Source: [Ruminococcus] torques ATCC 27756 (GTDB taxonomy: Bacteria > Bacillota > Clostridia > Lachnospirales > Lachnospiraceae). Taken from it: a stretch of DNA of 64,000 bases. This document shows, one piece after another, positions 1 through 6,570 of this stretch (positions within the stretch are counted from its first letter, which is position 1; the number at the start of each line of letters is the position of its first letter). The stretch is from assembly GCF_000153925.1 (NCBI RefSeq), contig NZ_DS264365.1:1-64000 (forward strand), written 5' to 3'. The position numbers were made by a program, and so were the translations under genes. The notes beneath the pieces were generated by a model. That model had not been told where the DNA came from, searched no databases, and worked only from the letters and a program-made list of their open reading frames with translations.

Positions 1-448
1 GGCTGTTGTTCAAAGTCATAATCTTTAAAGAAATCTTCTTTCCTGCCGATTCCAAACCGGATTTTTCCGAAGTGCCTGCCAATAATCCTGAAAGTGAAGA
101 TTTTCTTGTACTGTTGTCAACATCACCACTTTGATTTAGATGTGTATCCGCCGCCGGATTTACACTTGTACAAAACGGATTTACCGCATAAAATCCTTCT
201 CCTTTCAATGTGCCTGTATATTTTCCGAACAATGTCAACACAAGCGCTTCTTGAGGTTTCAGCACACGCAGTCCACAATACGGAAACCAGCCTACACACA
301 TCCAAAAAATACTGATCCCGAGCAGCAACGGATTTCCGATCATAGCTCCCACAACGCAGACTGCGATTGACAATAGATACAACAATGTTGTTAGAATCAA
401 GACAAGCATTCCGTTTTTCTTATTATTCAGTACTTTTTCTTTCATCAT
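1..448 (-). CDS. SPFH/Band-7 domain protein, C-terminus cut by window edge
   Basis: The minus strand is open from an ATG at 448 to the window edge, giving 149 residues without a stop. The second ATG, at 445, is also possible. A strong SD (reverse complement of 451-458) precedes the start. The translation has a short charged N-terminus, two hydrophobic segments (about residues 14-35 and 41-57) and then a segment reading LKPQEALVLTLFGKYTGTLK followed by GEGFYAVNPF. That segment is typical of the start of an SPFH (stomatin/flotillin-like) domain. Such proteins are membrane-anchored scaffolds of lipid microdomains. The C-terminal oligomerisation part lies outside the window. Family confidence is good; specific role unknown. 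Confidence 0.75.
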   Translation of the reverse strand, partial: MMKEKVLNNKKNGMLVLILTTLLYLLSIAVCVVGAMIGNPLLLGISIFWMCVGWFPYCGLRVLKPQEALVLTLFGKYTGTLKGEGFYAVNPFCTSVNPAADTHLNQSGDVDNSTRKSSLSGLLAGTSEKSGLESAGKKISLKIMTLNNS

Positions 449-467
449 TATCCCTCCTGTTCTTGTT

Positions 468-486
468 TGATATCATTATGATATCA
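468..486. promoter_or_regulatory. Twin TGATATCA palindromes upstream of the SPFH gene
   Basis: Two copies of the perfect 8-base palindrome TGATATCA are separated by TTA, 10 bases upstream of the SD of the minus-strand SPFH gene. The whole 19-base block is almost self-complementary. It is placed where a repressor would block this gene's transcription. No binding protein can be named from the sequence. Confidence 0.35.
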
Positions 487-536
487 TTTTGTTTGTATTT
501 TGTAAATAGTAATTCAAATATTTTATTTTTTGAGTA

Positions 537-596
537 TTGACAAAACATTCTTCCGTACATATACTATACTCAAAGCTAGTTAGTTACTCAACTAAC
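537..596 (+). promoter_or_regulatory. Consensus promoter and palindromic operator of the GntR gene
   Basis: TTGACA (537-542), a 17-base spacer and TATACT (560-565) form a near-consensus sigma-A promoter. Fourteen bases downstream lies a perfect 7-base inverted repeat, GTTAGTT-ACTC-AACTAAC (579-596), at or just after the expected transcription start. YtrA-type GntR repressors bind palindromes in this position in front of their own operon. Autoregulation is inferred. Confidence 0.7.
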
Positions 597-622
597 AAAC
601 TAATGCACAAGGTGGTGATACG

Positions 623-1006
623 ATGCATATCAATCCTAATATAGAAAAACCTATTTTTATTCAAATAGCTGAGCAGCTTGAAGACTCCATTTTTACAAAA
701 GTGTTTCCTGAAGAAACAAAAATCCCTTCGACAAATGAACTCTCCTCTTTATTGAATATTAATCCTCATACTGTCTTAAAAGGAATGAATCTTTTAGTAG
801 ACGAGGAAATCATATACAAGAAAAGAGGGTTGGGCATGTTTGTAAAAAAGGGAGCAGTCAATAAAATCCTATTAAAACGGCAAAGTCAGTTTTACGAACA
901 ATACGTTGCTGCATTGATTCAAGAGGCATCCAAACTGCATATGAAAAAAGAAGAAATTATTTCATTAATAGAAAGGGGTTTTGAACATGAACAAAATTCA
1001 GATTAA
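623..1006 (+). CDS. YtrA-subfamily GntR transcriptional regulator
   Basis: This is a 127-residue protein with an N-terminal winged-helix domain (about residues 8-75: IFIQIAEQLEDSIF, IPSTNELSSLLNINPHTVLK, then the wing GLGMFVKKG). A short helical tail follows instead of a large effector domain, which is the YtrA subfamily layout. The ATG at 623 follows an AAGGTGGTGAT SD. The next gene, an ABC ATPase, overlaps its end by 20 bases, the usual ytrA-ytrB arrangement in which the repressor controls a stress-induced exporter. Here the exporter is broken, so the regulator may be an orphan. Confidence 0.88.
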   Translation: MHINPNIEKPIFIQIAEQLEDSIFTKVFPEETKIPSTNELSSLLNINPHTVLKGMNLLVDEEIIYKKRGLGMFVKKGAVNKILLKRQSQFYEQYVAALIQEASKLHMKKEEIISLIERGFEHEQNSD

Positions 1007-1607
1007 AAATATCACAAAAAAATATAATAATTTAACAGCCCTTGACGATGTTTCATTTTCCTTTGAGTTCGGAAAAATTTACGGCCTTTTGGGGCGAAAC
1101 GGAGCGGGCAAATCTACACTTATCAATATAATCGCAAATCGTATTTTTGCCGACGAAGGAATGATTCTTGTAGATGACATTCCGGCAAAAGAAAATATGC
1201 AGGTACACGAAAAAGTGTTTTGTATGAGCGAAGCTGATTTATATGATAAAGATTTAAAAATAAAAGAACACTTCAGGTGGATCAATCGGTTTTATGATTG
1301 TTTTGATTTAAATAAGGCCTTGACTATTGCCAAAATGTTTGACCTTGACATCAACAAAAAATTCAGATCGTTATCTAAAGGTTACCAATCCATTTTTAAA
1401 TTAACAGCGGCATTGTCATTAAATATTCCTTATGTAATCTTTGACGAACCAGTCTTAGGATTAGATGCAAATCATAGAGAACTGTTTTATGAACTGCTTT
1501 TACAAGATTTTGAAAATAATGAACGAACAATCATTATCGCTACACACTTGATTGAAGAAGTAACAAATATTATTGAAGAAGTTGTTTTGATCGATCACGG
1601 AAGCTGA
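987..1607 (+). pseudogene. YtrB-like ABC transporter ATPase, 3' end lost
   Basis: Starting at the ATG at 987 (SD AAGGGG), the protein has 206 residues: Walker A GRNGAGKST, a degenerate signature LSKGYQ typical of the YtrB family, Walker B YVIFDEPVLGLD and the H-loop IATHLIEEV. Relatives are usually near 290 residues. The reading frame stops just after the H-loop, where the sequence passes into a phage-type gene on the opposite strand. The C-terminal domain and any permease gene are missing. The nucleotide-binding core is intact, but a functional transporter is unlikely. Truncation by the adjacent mobile element is inferred. Confidence 0.75.
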
Positions 1608-1894
1608 GCATTCAGTTCCTTTAATTTAGCTGAGATCTGCTCTCGGGTCACCTTGGCTTTTGCTCTCAGCTCAGCAATTTTTTGTTTCCGTTTTTCCTGT
1701 TCTTCTTTTACCTTTTCCTTCTTCTTACCAGAAATCTCATTTTTTGTATAAGCCCAGACTTTCTTTCCCTCATCATTAAGCTTTGTTGTGGAACGTCGCC
1801 CTTTGAGTTCTCTGGTTCTCATATAATATTCATGAGCTTTCACTGGGTCGTAATAAGGAGACGCATAGTGTTGAAGAGGTTCGTTAATATCCAT
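1595..1894 (-). CDS. Phage-type structural-region protein, probably C-terminally truncated
   Basis: This is a 99-residue protein with the opening HYASPYYDPVKAHEYYMRTR followed by a lysine/glutamate-rich, probably coiled-coil stretch. I recognise this N-terminal type from minor structural or capsid-associated proteins of clostridial prophages, where the protein is much longer. SD GAGGAGGAG precedes the ATG at 1894. Its stop lies inside the truncated ABC ATPase gene on the other strand, so the last residues are probably read from host sequence past a deletion junction. Function is not assigned. Confidence 0.55.
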   Translation of the reverse strand: MDINEPLQHYASPYYDPVKAHEYYMRTRELKGRRSTTKLNDEGKKVWAYTKNEISGKKKEKVKEEQEKRKQKIAELRAKAKVTREQISAKLKELNAQLP

Positions 1895-1909
1895 TAGGGC
1901 TCCTCCTCA

Positions 1910-2266
1910 TCATCCGAAACATAGCTTCCTAGCTTTCAAGATGTCATAAGACCATCCTTCGGTTACTCCTTTTAGAATATAGCTGGATAACTCCGCATCC
2001 GTTGCAATCGCTACCTGCTCAACAGTCTTCATACGCTCAATATAATAGGATCGAGCTTCTACACACCGAACAGTTGGATCGCTAATCTCTCCCTTTTTCG
2101 AAAAGACTTCTAAATCGGAAGGTCGACGGCTAAGCCCATCCAAGGCTGCATATGCTTTTTTCCAGATTGGATATTGAAGACAAAAATGCTTCAGCTCATA
2201 ATAACGATGACGTTCAATCCAATATGGATTTTTCTCCGATAATTCCGGACGAATTGTTGTGCCCAT
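1910..2266 (-). CDS. Phage-associated protein of unknown function
   Basis: The ATG at 2266 is chosen over an earlier in-frame ATG because an AAAGGAG SD lies just before it and it sits directly after the upstream stop at 2269. The product is 118 residues with the motif EKNPYWIERHRYYELKHFCL near the N-terminus and is helical and charged. Proteins with this opening recur in Lachnospiraceae prophages, next to the same neighbours found here. No catalytic motif is visible, and its role in the phage is not known to me. It sits in a run of closely spaced genes (2520 to 1595). Confidence 0.6.
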   Translation of the reverse strand: MGTTIRPELSEKNPYWIERHRYYELKHFCLQYPIWKKAYAALDGLSRRPSDLEVFSKKGEISDPTVRCVEARSYYIERMKTVEQVAIATDAELSSYILKGVTEGWSYDILKARKLCFG

Positions 2267-2268
2267 TT

Positions 2269-2520
2269 TTAATTTTTCTCTCCTTTCCACAAATATCCCG
2301 TTTCCTCCCAAAGCCGTTTCGGAGAGATGTAAAAATTGATGCGTCCGTATCTTGAATTCATCTCCTCAATGTTGGTTATCAATTTACCATTTCTAGTAGC
2401 TTTTCCAATTGGTAGCCACCCGGATATAATACCGGCACGAACCCAAGAAGCATCTTTTCCATACACTCTGGCTACCACTACCACTGGAACAGACCCCGGT
2501 GTAAATGTAATTTCTTCCAT
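2269..2520 (-). CDS. Small phage protein, possibly excisionase/DNA-binding
   Basis: This 83-residue protein follows a strong SD (AAAGGAGG). The central segment KDASWVRAGIISGWLPIGKA resembles the helix-turn-helix of MerR/excisionase-like small DNA-binding proteins, in which a wing (RINFYISPKRLW) follows. The gene ends two bases before the next start, so the two are co-transcribed. An accessory role in excision or phage gene regulation is plausible given the integrase in the same element, but this rests on weak similarity only. Confidence 0.5.
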   Translation of the reverse strand: MEEITFTPGSVPVVVVARVYGKDASWVRAGIISGWLPIGKATRNGKLITNIEEMNSRYGRINFYISPKRLWEETGYLWKGEKN

Positions 2521-2603
2521 TGGCTGTTACCTCCTTTCAACGGCTATTCTAGGATAAGACTTGCGATTTGTTAAAACAACCTCAGTGGCAAAACGATACA
2601 CAC

Positions 2604-2632
2604 AAAAAAGAAAGAGCCCTTGTTAGGACTCC
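2604..2632 (-). terminator. Weak hairpin terminator after the 52-residue gene
   Basis: On the minus strand GAGTCCT and AGGGCTC form a 7-base stem with one mismatch, followed by a T-rich tract (TTTCTTTTTT). The hairpin overlaps the end of the small gene at 2623-2781. Confidence 0.35.
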
Positions 2633-2781
2633 ATTCTCTTGAAGTATAATTTTTGCAATTTTGCTCTCATCCTTGTCAATTCCATTTGGATGTTGTCTAC
2701 TTGACTTGGATTCTTTGTTCTTAAAAGTATGTCCTCAAACATTCGAATCTTAGTCTGTAAGTGCCGTTCCTCTTTTGACAT
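2623..2781 (-). CDS. 52-residue helical protein of the mobile element
   Basis: This short open frame has a good SD (AAAGGAG, six bases before the ATG at 2781). The translation begins MSKEERHLQTKIRMFEDILL and is highly charged and helical, suggesting a small coiled coil. Codon use and SD placement support a real gene. It lies between the xis-like gene and the zinc-ribbon gene on the same strand. I do not recognise a family, and no function is assigned. Confidence 0.5.
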   Translation of the reverse strand: MSKEERHLQTKIRMFEDILLRTKNPSQVDNIQMELTRMRAKLQKLYFKRMES

Positions 2782-2806
2782 GATTTTTCTCCTTTCGTTT
2801 TATTCT

Positions 2807-3124
2807 TCACAAAAGGAGTTGTAATTCCTGCGAATTCCTCCATCGAATCATGGTCATTTCACATGGATAATCTTCATATCCATAAGTTTCACAAGTAATA
2901 AAACCTTCCAACACACCACGAATCACCTCTGCTTCGTATTGCTTATACGGAAAAATATAATCTGGTAACTCTCTATGTATTTGACCGCAAACGGGACATC
3001 GAAAACGTTCAATCTCTATCCACGAAGTTTTTCCGCCTTTCGTCCGTACTATTCTTGAAACCTTATCATACCGTTTTAATTTAGACCCACAATTCTGACA
3101 AATTGATTTATCATTACTAACCAT
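2807..3124 (-). CDS. DUF6431-type zinc-ribbon protein
   Basis: The 105-residue protein begins with two CxxC pairs (ICQNCGSKL and RCPVCGQIH) framing a KGGKTSWIEIERF strand, then HRELPDYIFPYKQYEAEVI and EDYPCEMTMIRW. This combination matches the DUF6431 family, small zinc-ribbon proteins seen near mobile elements and recombination genes. The function of the family is unknown. The SD is weak (AAAGGGTTTT before the ATG at 3124). The gene is divergent from the integrase, with about 130 bases between them. Confidence 0.65.
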   Translation of the reverse strand: MVSNDKSICQNCGSKLKRYDKVSRIVRTKGGKTSWIEIERFRCPVCGQIHRELPDYIFPYKQYEAEVIRGVLEGFITCETYGYEDYPCEMTMIRWRNSQELQLLL

Positions 3125-3149
3125 ATATTAAAACCCTTTAAAATATTGA

Positions 3150-3187
3150 GTGTAGGAGTTGACAATTCCTACACTAGCATATATGAT
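3150..3187 (+). promoter_or_regulatory. Integrase promoter with -35 inside an inverted repeat
   Basis: GTGTAGGA (3150-3157) and TCCTACAC (3167-3174) are perfect inverted repeats. Between and across them lies TTGACA (3159-3164), followed after 17 bases by TATGAT (3182-3187), a near-consensus promoter pointing at the integrase gene. The same GTGTAGGA word recurs downstream of the integrase. Integrase or an accessory factor binding here would therefore cover its own -35 box. Autoregulation is inferred. Confidence 0.6.
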
Positions 3188-3253
3188 TACTCATGATAAA
3201 TCAACATTGCCACACACAAAACTCATTTTAATATCGTGAAGGAGGTATGAAAT

Positions 3254-4504
3254 ATGCTGCTAAAATGTCCCGAATGCGAATTACAGATAAGCGATAAAGC
3301 TACTTTCTGCCCACATTGTGGATATCCGATACAGCCAGACATCAAACCAAGAAAGCCCCGCAATAAAAATAATAAAAGAAAACGACTTCCTAACGGCTTT
3401 GGACAGATAAGTCAAATCAAAAATCGAAACCTTAGAAACCCATATCGGGCAATGGTTACTGTTGGAAAAACATCTACTGGTCGTCCTATATGTAAGCCAC
3501 TAAAACCGGAATCCTATTTTCCAACTTATAACGACGCCTATGCCGCATTAGTAGAATATAATAAAAATCCATATGACTTAAAGCCGGACATTACAGTGAA
3601 AGAGCTTTACGAAAAATGGACTGCTGAGTATTTTAAAAATGCCACAGACAACTATATTAGGACTGTAAACTCGGCATGGGCTTATTGTTCTTCTATATAT
3701 GATATGCGTGCGAAAGACATCAGATCTCGACATATTAAAGGGTGTATGGAGGAAGGTTTTCGAATTGAAACTCGCGGAAAAAAGAAAGGGGAAAAAGTTT
3801 ATGCAACTCCAGGAACTAAATCGAGAATAAAATCACTATTCAATAACATGCTAGACTATGCTTTAGAATACGAAATTGTACCAATGAATTATGCAAGAAC
3901 ATTTGAGCTCTCTGGAGATGTTATCGTTGAAATAGAAAAAAACAAGAAAAAGCATTTTCCCTTTGATAATAAAGAAATGGATCTTTTATGGAAAAATGTT
4001 GATGATGTTAAATTTACAGACTGGATTATCATACAATGCTATATGGGATGGCGACCTCAAGAACTTGCTACTTTACGCTTAGATGAAGTAAATTTGGAGA
4101 AATGGTATATGCAAGCAGGAATGAAAACGGAAGCCGGAAAGCAACGGATTGTTCCTATTCATTCCAAAATCAAAGAACTTGTGAAACGCAATTATGATTT
4201 CGCCCTTTCTATAAACAGCGATTATCTTTTCAATGATAAAGGACAAACTCACTCTGGTTCCTGGTCTGTAACATACGACAAATATGCAAGTCGTTTTGAA
4301 AAGGTTGTTAAACAATTAAACTTGAATCCCGAACACAGACCTCATGATCCTCGAACAACATTTGTTACGATGGGTAAAAAAGCCGGAATGGATGAATACG
4401 CCCTCAAAGAAATGGTCGGTCATTCAATTCAAGATATAACTGAATCCACTTACACCGTACGTGATTTAGAATGGTTGCGAGAGGATATAGAAAAAATAAA
4501 ATAA
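3254..4504 (+). CDS. Tyrosine recombinase (integrase) with N-terminal zinc ribbon
   Basis: The 416-residue protein starts after a GGAGG SD. Residues 5-22 form a zinc ribbon (C5, C8, C19, C22). A basic linker and an AP2-like arm-binding segment (RLPNGFGQI to about residue 95) follow, then a SAM-like core-binding domain (about 110-215) and the catalytic domain. Catalytic residues visible are R267 (GWRPQE), a lysine near 291, H364 and R367 (HDPR), H390 (VGH) and Y400 (ESTY). The set is complete, so the enzyme looks active. It performs site-specific integration or excision of its element. The target site cannot be fixed from this window. Confidence 0.88.
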   Translation: MLLKCPECELQISDKATFCPHCGYPIQPDIKPRKPRNKNNKRKRLPNGFGQISQIKNRNLRNPYRAMVTVGKTSTGRPICKPLKPESYFPTYNDAYAALVEYNKNPYDLKPDITVKELYEKWTAEYFKNATDNYIRTVNSAWAYCSSIYDMRAKDIRSRHIKGCMEEGFRIETRGKKKGEKVYATPGTKSRIKSLFNNMLDYALEYEIVPMNYARTFELSGDVIVEIEKNKKKHFPFDNKEMDLLWKNVDDVKFTDWIIIQCYMGWRPQELATLRLDEVNLEKWYMQAGMKTEAGKQRIVPIHSKIKELVKRNYDFALSINSDYLFNDKGQTHSGSWSVTYDKYASRFEKVVKQLNLNPEHRPHDPRTTFVTMGKKAGMDEYALKEMVGHSIQDITESTYTVRDLEWLREDIEKIK

Positions 4505-4516
4505 TATGTTTTTTCA

Positions 4517-4580
4517 GTGTAGGAATAGGTGTGTAGAAGTAGTGTAGGAATAATGTATGAATAACATACATTTTCCTACT
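4517..4580. repeat. Repeated GTGTAGGAAT words and a palindrome after the integrase
   Basis: GTGTAGGAAT occurs at 4517-4526 and 4542-4551, with a degenerate copy GTGTAGAAGT at 4531-4540. A perfect 8-base inverted repeat, AATGTATG...CATACATT, lies at 4552-4572, and an inverted TTCCTACT follows. The same word brackets the integrase promoter at 3150 and 3174. Clustered short repeats beside an integrase gene are the usual form of arm-type binding sites in attP or attL regions. Confidence 0.6.
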
Positions 4581-4635
4581 TTTTTCTACTTCTTACAACT
4601 TCTTAAACCCTTGATTTTACTGGATTTCTTAGAAC

Positions 4636-5373
4636 TTGCCTTCCTTAGCTGCCTCCTCGATGAAATCTGCGAACGAAACAACAGATACAGCAAATAAAGA
4701 CACCGCATCGGACGAAGCATCAGATGTACAAGATGGCGATACGCCTCTGATCGGATCATGGATCGATCTTAGTTACGGTATACAAGTGAAAATTGAAAAA
4801 GACGGAACTTTTGTCGTTTGGAATGATGAACAAACAGCCAAAGGAACGTACACATACGAAAACAACTATTTAGTAATGACATCAAAAGACGTCCAAAACG
4901 AAGAAAAAGGATATGTGAAACTTTCAGATGATCATTTTGCGTTATTTACTTCTGACTCTATGATCCTAGATTACACTACTGATTGTTTTGTACGCAGCAG
5001 CGCCGCTGACAAATATGATCCTGCAAAAGATTTTAGCAGATATAACCAGGCATGGACTATAGCATCCGGTCCTGACCAATTTGTAATCAACAATGAAACA
5101 TACGACGCCAACGAACTGTATATTATTTTAACAGAAGGAAACCGATTGAGAATAGGAAAACCTGAAAAAATCGGCGATTCTAACTACGAAGTACTGACAG
5201 AAGGTCTGATTGAGTTTTCAGATAACTATAATAAGCTGGAATTTATTTTCAGCGATCCTTTTACAGGACAAGACGGAACTGACTACAGATCCGAATTAAA
5301 AGACGGTCAGTGGATCATTTCCCCTGAAGGAGAGATTGCCGACAATCCTCAGCTTGTTTTATCACCTTTGTAA
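4636..5373 (+). pseudogene. Secreted lipoprotein remnant lacking its signal peptide
   Basis: The frame opens at a TTG in the element boundary with no SD. After about 12 residues it becomes a Thr/Asp/Ala-rich linker (NETTDTANKDTASDEASDVQ) and then a beta-rich domain starting GSWIDLSYGIQVKIEKDGTF. That is the pattern of a lipocalin-like or DUF5640-like lipoprotein after its lipobox. The lipobox and signal peptide are missing, so the 5' end was evidently lost when the element inserted or was deleted. The coding part is otherwise intact over about 230 residues. Expression and function are doubtful. Confidence 0.6.
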
Positions 5374-5492
5374 AAATGCTCTAAGGTGATCATTGCAATC
5401 ATCAGAAGCGCCAAAAGTACGTTCCAAGATTGACAGACGCTCACCACGTAAAAAGGAGCTGTCAGTAAATACTGTTTTTTAGCTGCTAAATC
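5349..5492 (-). pseudogene. Possible remnant of a membrane protein gene (C-terminus only)
   Basis: On the minus strand a 47-codon stretch without a start codon reads AAKKQYLLTAPFYVVSVCQSW... then a hydrophobic run (NVLLALLMIAMITLEHF) and a stop at 5349. It looks like the last membrane helix of a lost integral membrane protein and overlaps the end of the lipoprotein remnant. It may equally be a chance open frame. Low confidence. Confidence 0.25.
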
Positions 5493-5495
5493 TTA

Positions 5496-5566
5496 AAATA
5501 AGAGAATCTCCTACAGAAATCAACATTTTTGATACTTGATCTTCCATGGGAGATTCTTATTTTTTT
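5496..5566. terminator. Bidirectional terminator between convergent units
   Basis: AATAAGAGAATCTCC and its near-complement GGGAGATTCTTATT form a long stem ending in a T7 tract on the plus strand and an AT-rich tail on the minus strand. It separates the plus-strand lipoprotein remnant from the minus-strand sugar operon. Confidence 0.7.
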
Positions 5567-5614
5567 GTATATGTTTTCGAGCGCCCCTTCAAGATGATAA
5601 TTGAACGTTCCTCT

Positions 5615-6556
5615 CTACTTTATGTCAAATCCTCTTCTAATCGCCTCTATGTATTGTTTTTCACCATCGAACATCTCCGCCGCTAACAAAGAGGCGCCTT
5701 CTACCGGCGTATATTTAGGCGCGCATAACCGGACGCCTTCTGTTTTCAACTGTTCTCGTAACGGGCCTAATATAAACTCTCCTGCATGAAACAAACCTCC
5801 TGAATAAGATACAAGTGTTCCTTCGCCGAATTTCAACTTCCGGTATACGGAACCAACGATCATTGCCAACTCATCCGCCGCAATCTCATACATTTTCACA
5901 GCTTCCAAATCTCCTTTTTGGGCAGCTTCTAACAAATATTTTTGAAGGCCTGCTATTTTCGTTCGATCATTTCGGTACCGCCGATTAAAAATATCAATAA
6001 TATCAAAATCACATTTTAACTCAAATCTATTCCGAAAAATCTCCAAAAGAGCGCCTTTTTCCGCCCTTCCATCGCTTTCTTTTGAAAAAAGTTCTAAAGA
6101 TTTCATACCAAGCCAGTAACATGATCCTTCATCCGAAAATCTTTCATCCCATCCGCCGGCACGAGCTTCCTCACCCGCGTCATTTCTTCCATATGCAATC
6201 GATCCGGTGCCGGCAACGAGATTAATCCCGGAAGATAATCCGAGGGATCCCGCCCACCCCACCACACTATCGTTCACAATTTTCACAGGGAGTTCTGTTA
6301 TTTCTTTAATACGGGACAAAAATTCACCATCACCGTCTTTCGACTCTCCCCAGTTAGGAAGAGCGAGACAAATGTACGCTTCCCGGTCATTCAAAATTTC
6401 GTGAACCGTTTCTTTTAAAAGCGCAATCGAATTGTCCATTCCTACATGTTTGTAAGATACTGTAGCAATCGTCTTTGCTTCAATAATATCTCCATTTTCA
6501 TTTATAAGCAAAAAGGCCGTTTTCGTTCCACCGCCATCTATCCCTAAAAAGAACAC
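5615..6556 (-). CDS. BadF/BadG/NagK-type sugar kinase
   Basis: The start is taken as GTG at 6556 because GGAGG lies seven bases before it; an earlier ATG would overlap the upstream gene. The 313-residue protein opens with the phosphate-1 motif FLGIDGGGTKTAF and has GTGSIAYG further in, the actin/hexokinase-fold ATPase signature of N-acetylglucosamine kinases and the BadF/BadG family. It is the last gene of the GH2-ABC-GH4 operon, 14 bases after the GH4 stop. It probably phosphorylates a sugar released by the two hydrolases. An amino sugar is suggested by family only. Confidence 0.8.
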   Translation of the reverse strand: MFFLGIDGGGTKTAFLLINENGDIIEAKTIATVSYKHVGMDNSIALLKETVHEILNDREAYICLALPNWGESKDGDGEFLSRIKEITELPVKIVNDSVVGWAGSLGLSSGINLVAGTGSIAYGRNDAGEEARAGGWDERFSDEGSCYWLGMKSLELFSKESDGRAEKGALLEIFRNRFELKCDFDIIDIFNRRYRNDRTKIAGLQKYLLEAAQKGDLEAVKMYEIAADELAMIVGSVYRKLKFGEGTLVSYSGGLFHAGEFILGPLREQLKTEGVRLCAPKYTPVEGASLLAAEMFDGEKQYIEAIRRGFDIK

Positions 6557-6570
6557 CCCGTTTCCTCCAT

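Larger units (their letters stand above)
1603..4640. mobile_element. Decayed prophage or integrative element
   Basis: The block holds five small minus-strand genes of phage or zinc-ribbon type and one plus-strand tyrosine integrase at its right end, flanked by repeated GTGTAGGA motifs. At the left edge both the host ABC ATPase gene and the outermost phage-like gene appear cut at about 1603. At the right edge a lipoprotein gene lacks its 5' end. No matching direct repeats (att cores) were found at the two edges. I therefore infer an element whose interior and left end, with adjoining host DNA, were deleted. Boundaries are approximate. Confidence 0.65.

Noticed and set aside
1603-4640. Matching att repeats at the two element edges
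   Set aside because: Only a 7-base TTAGCTG is shared, and its positions do not fit the junctions; expected by chance.
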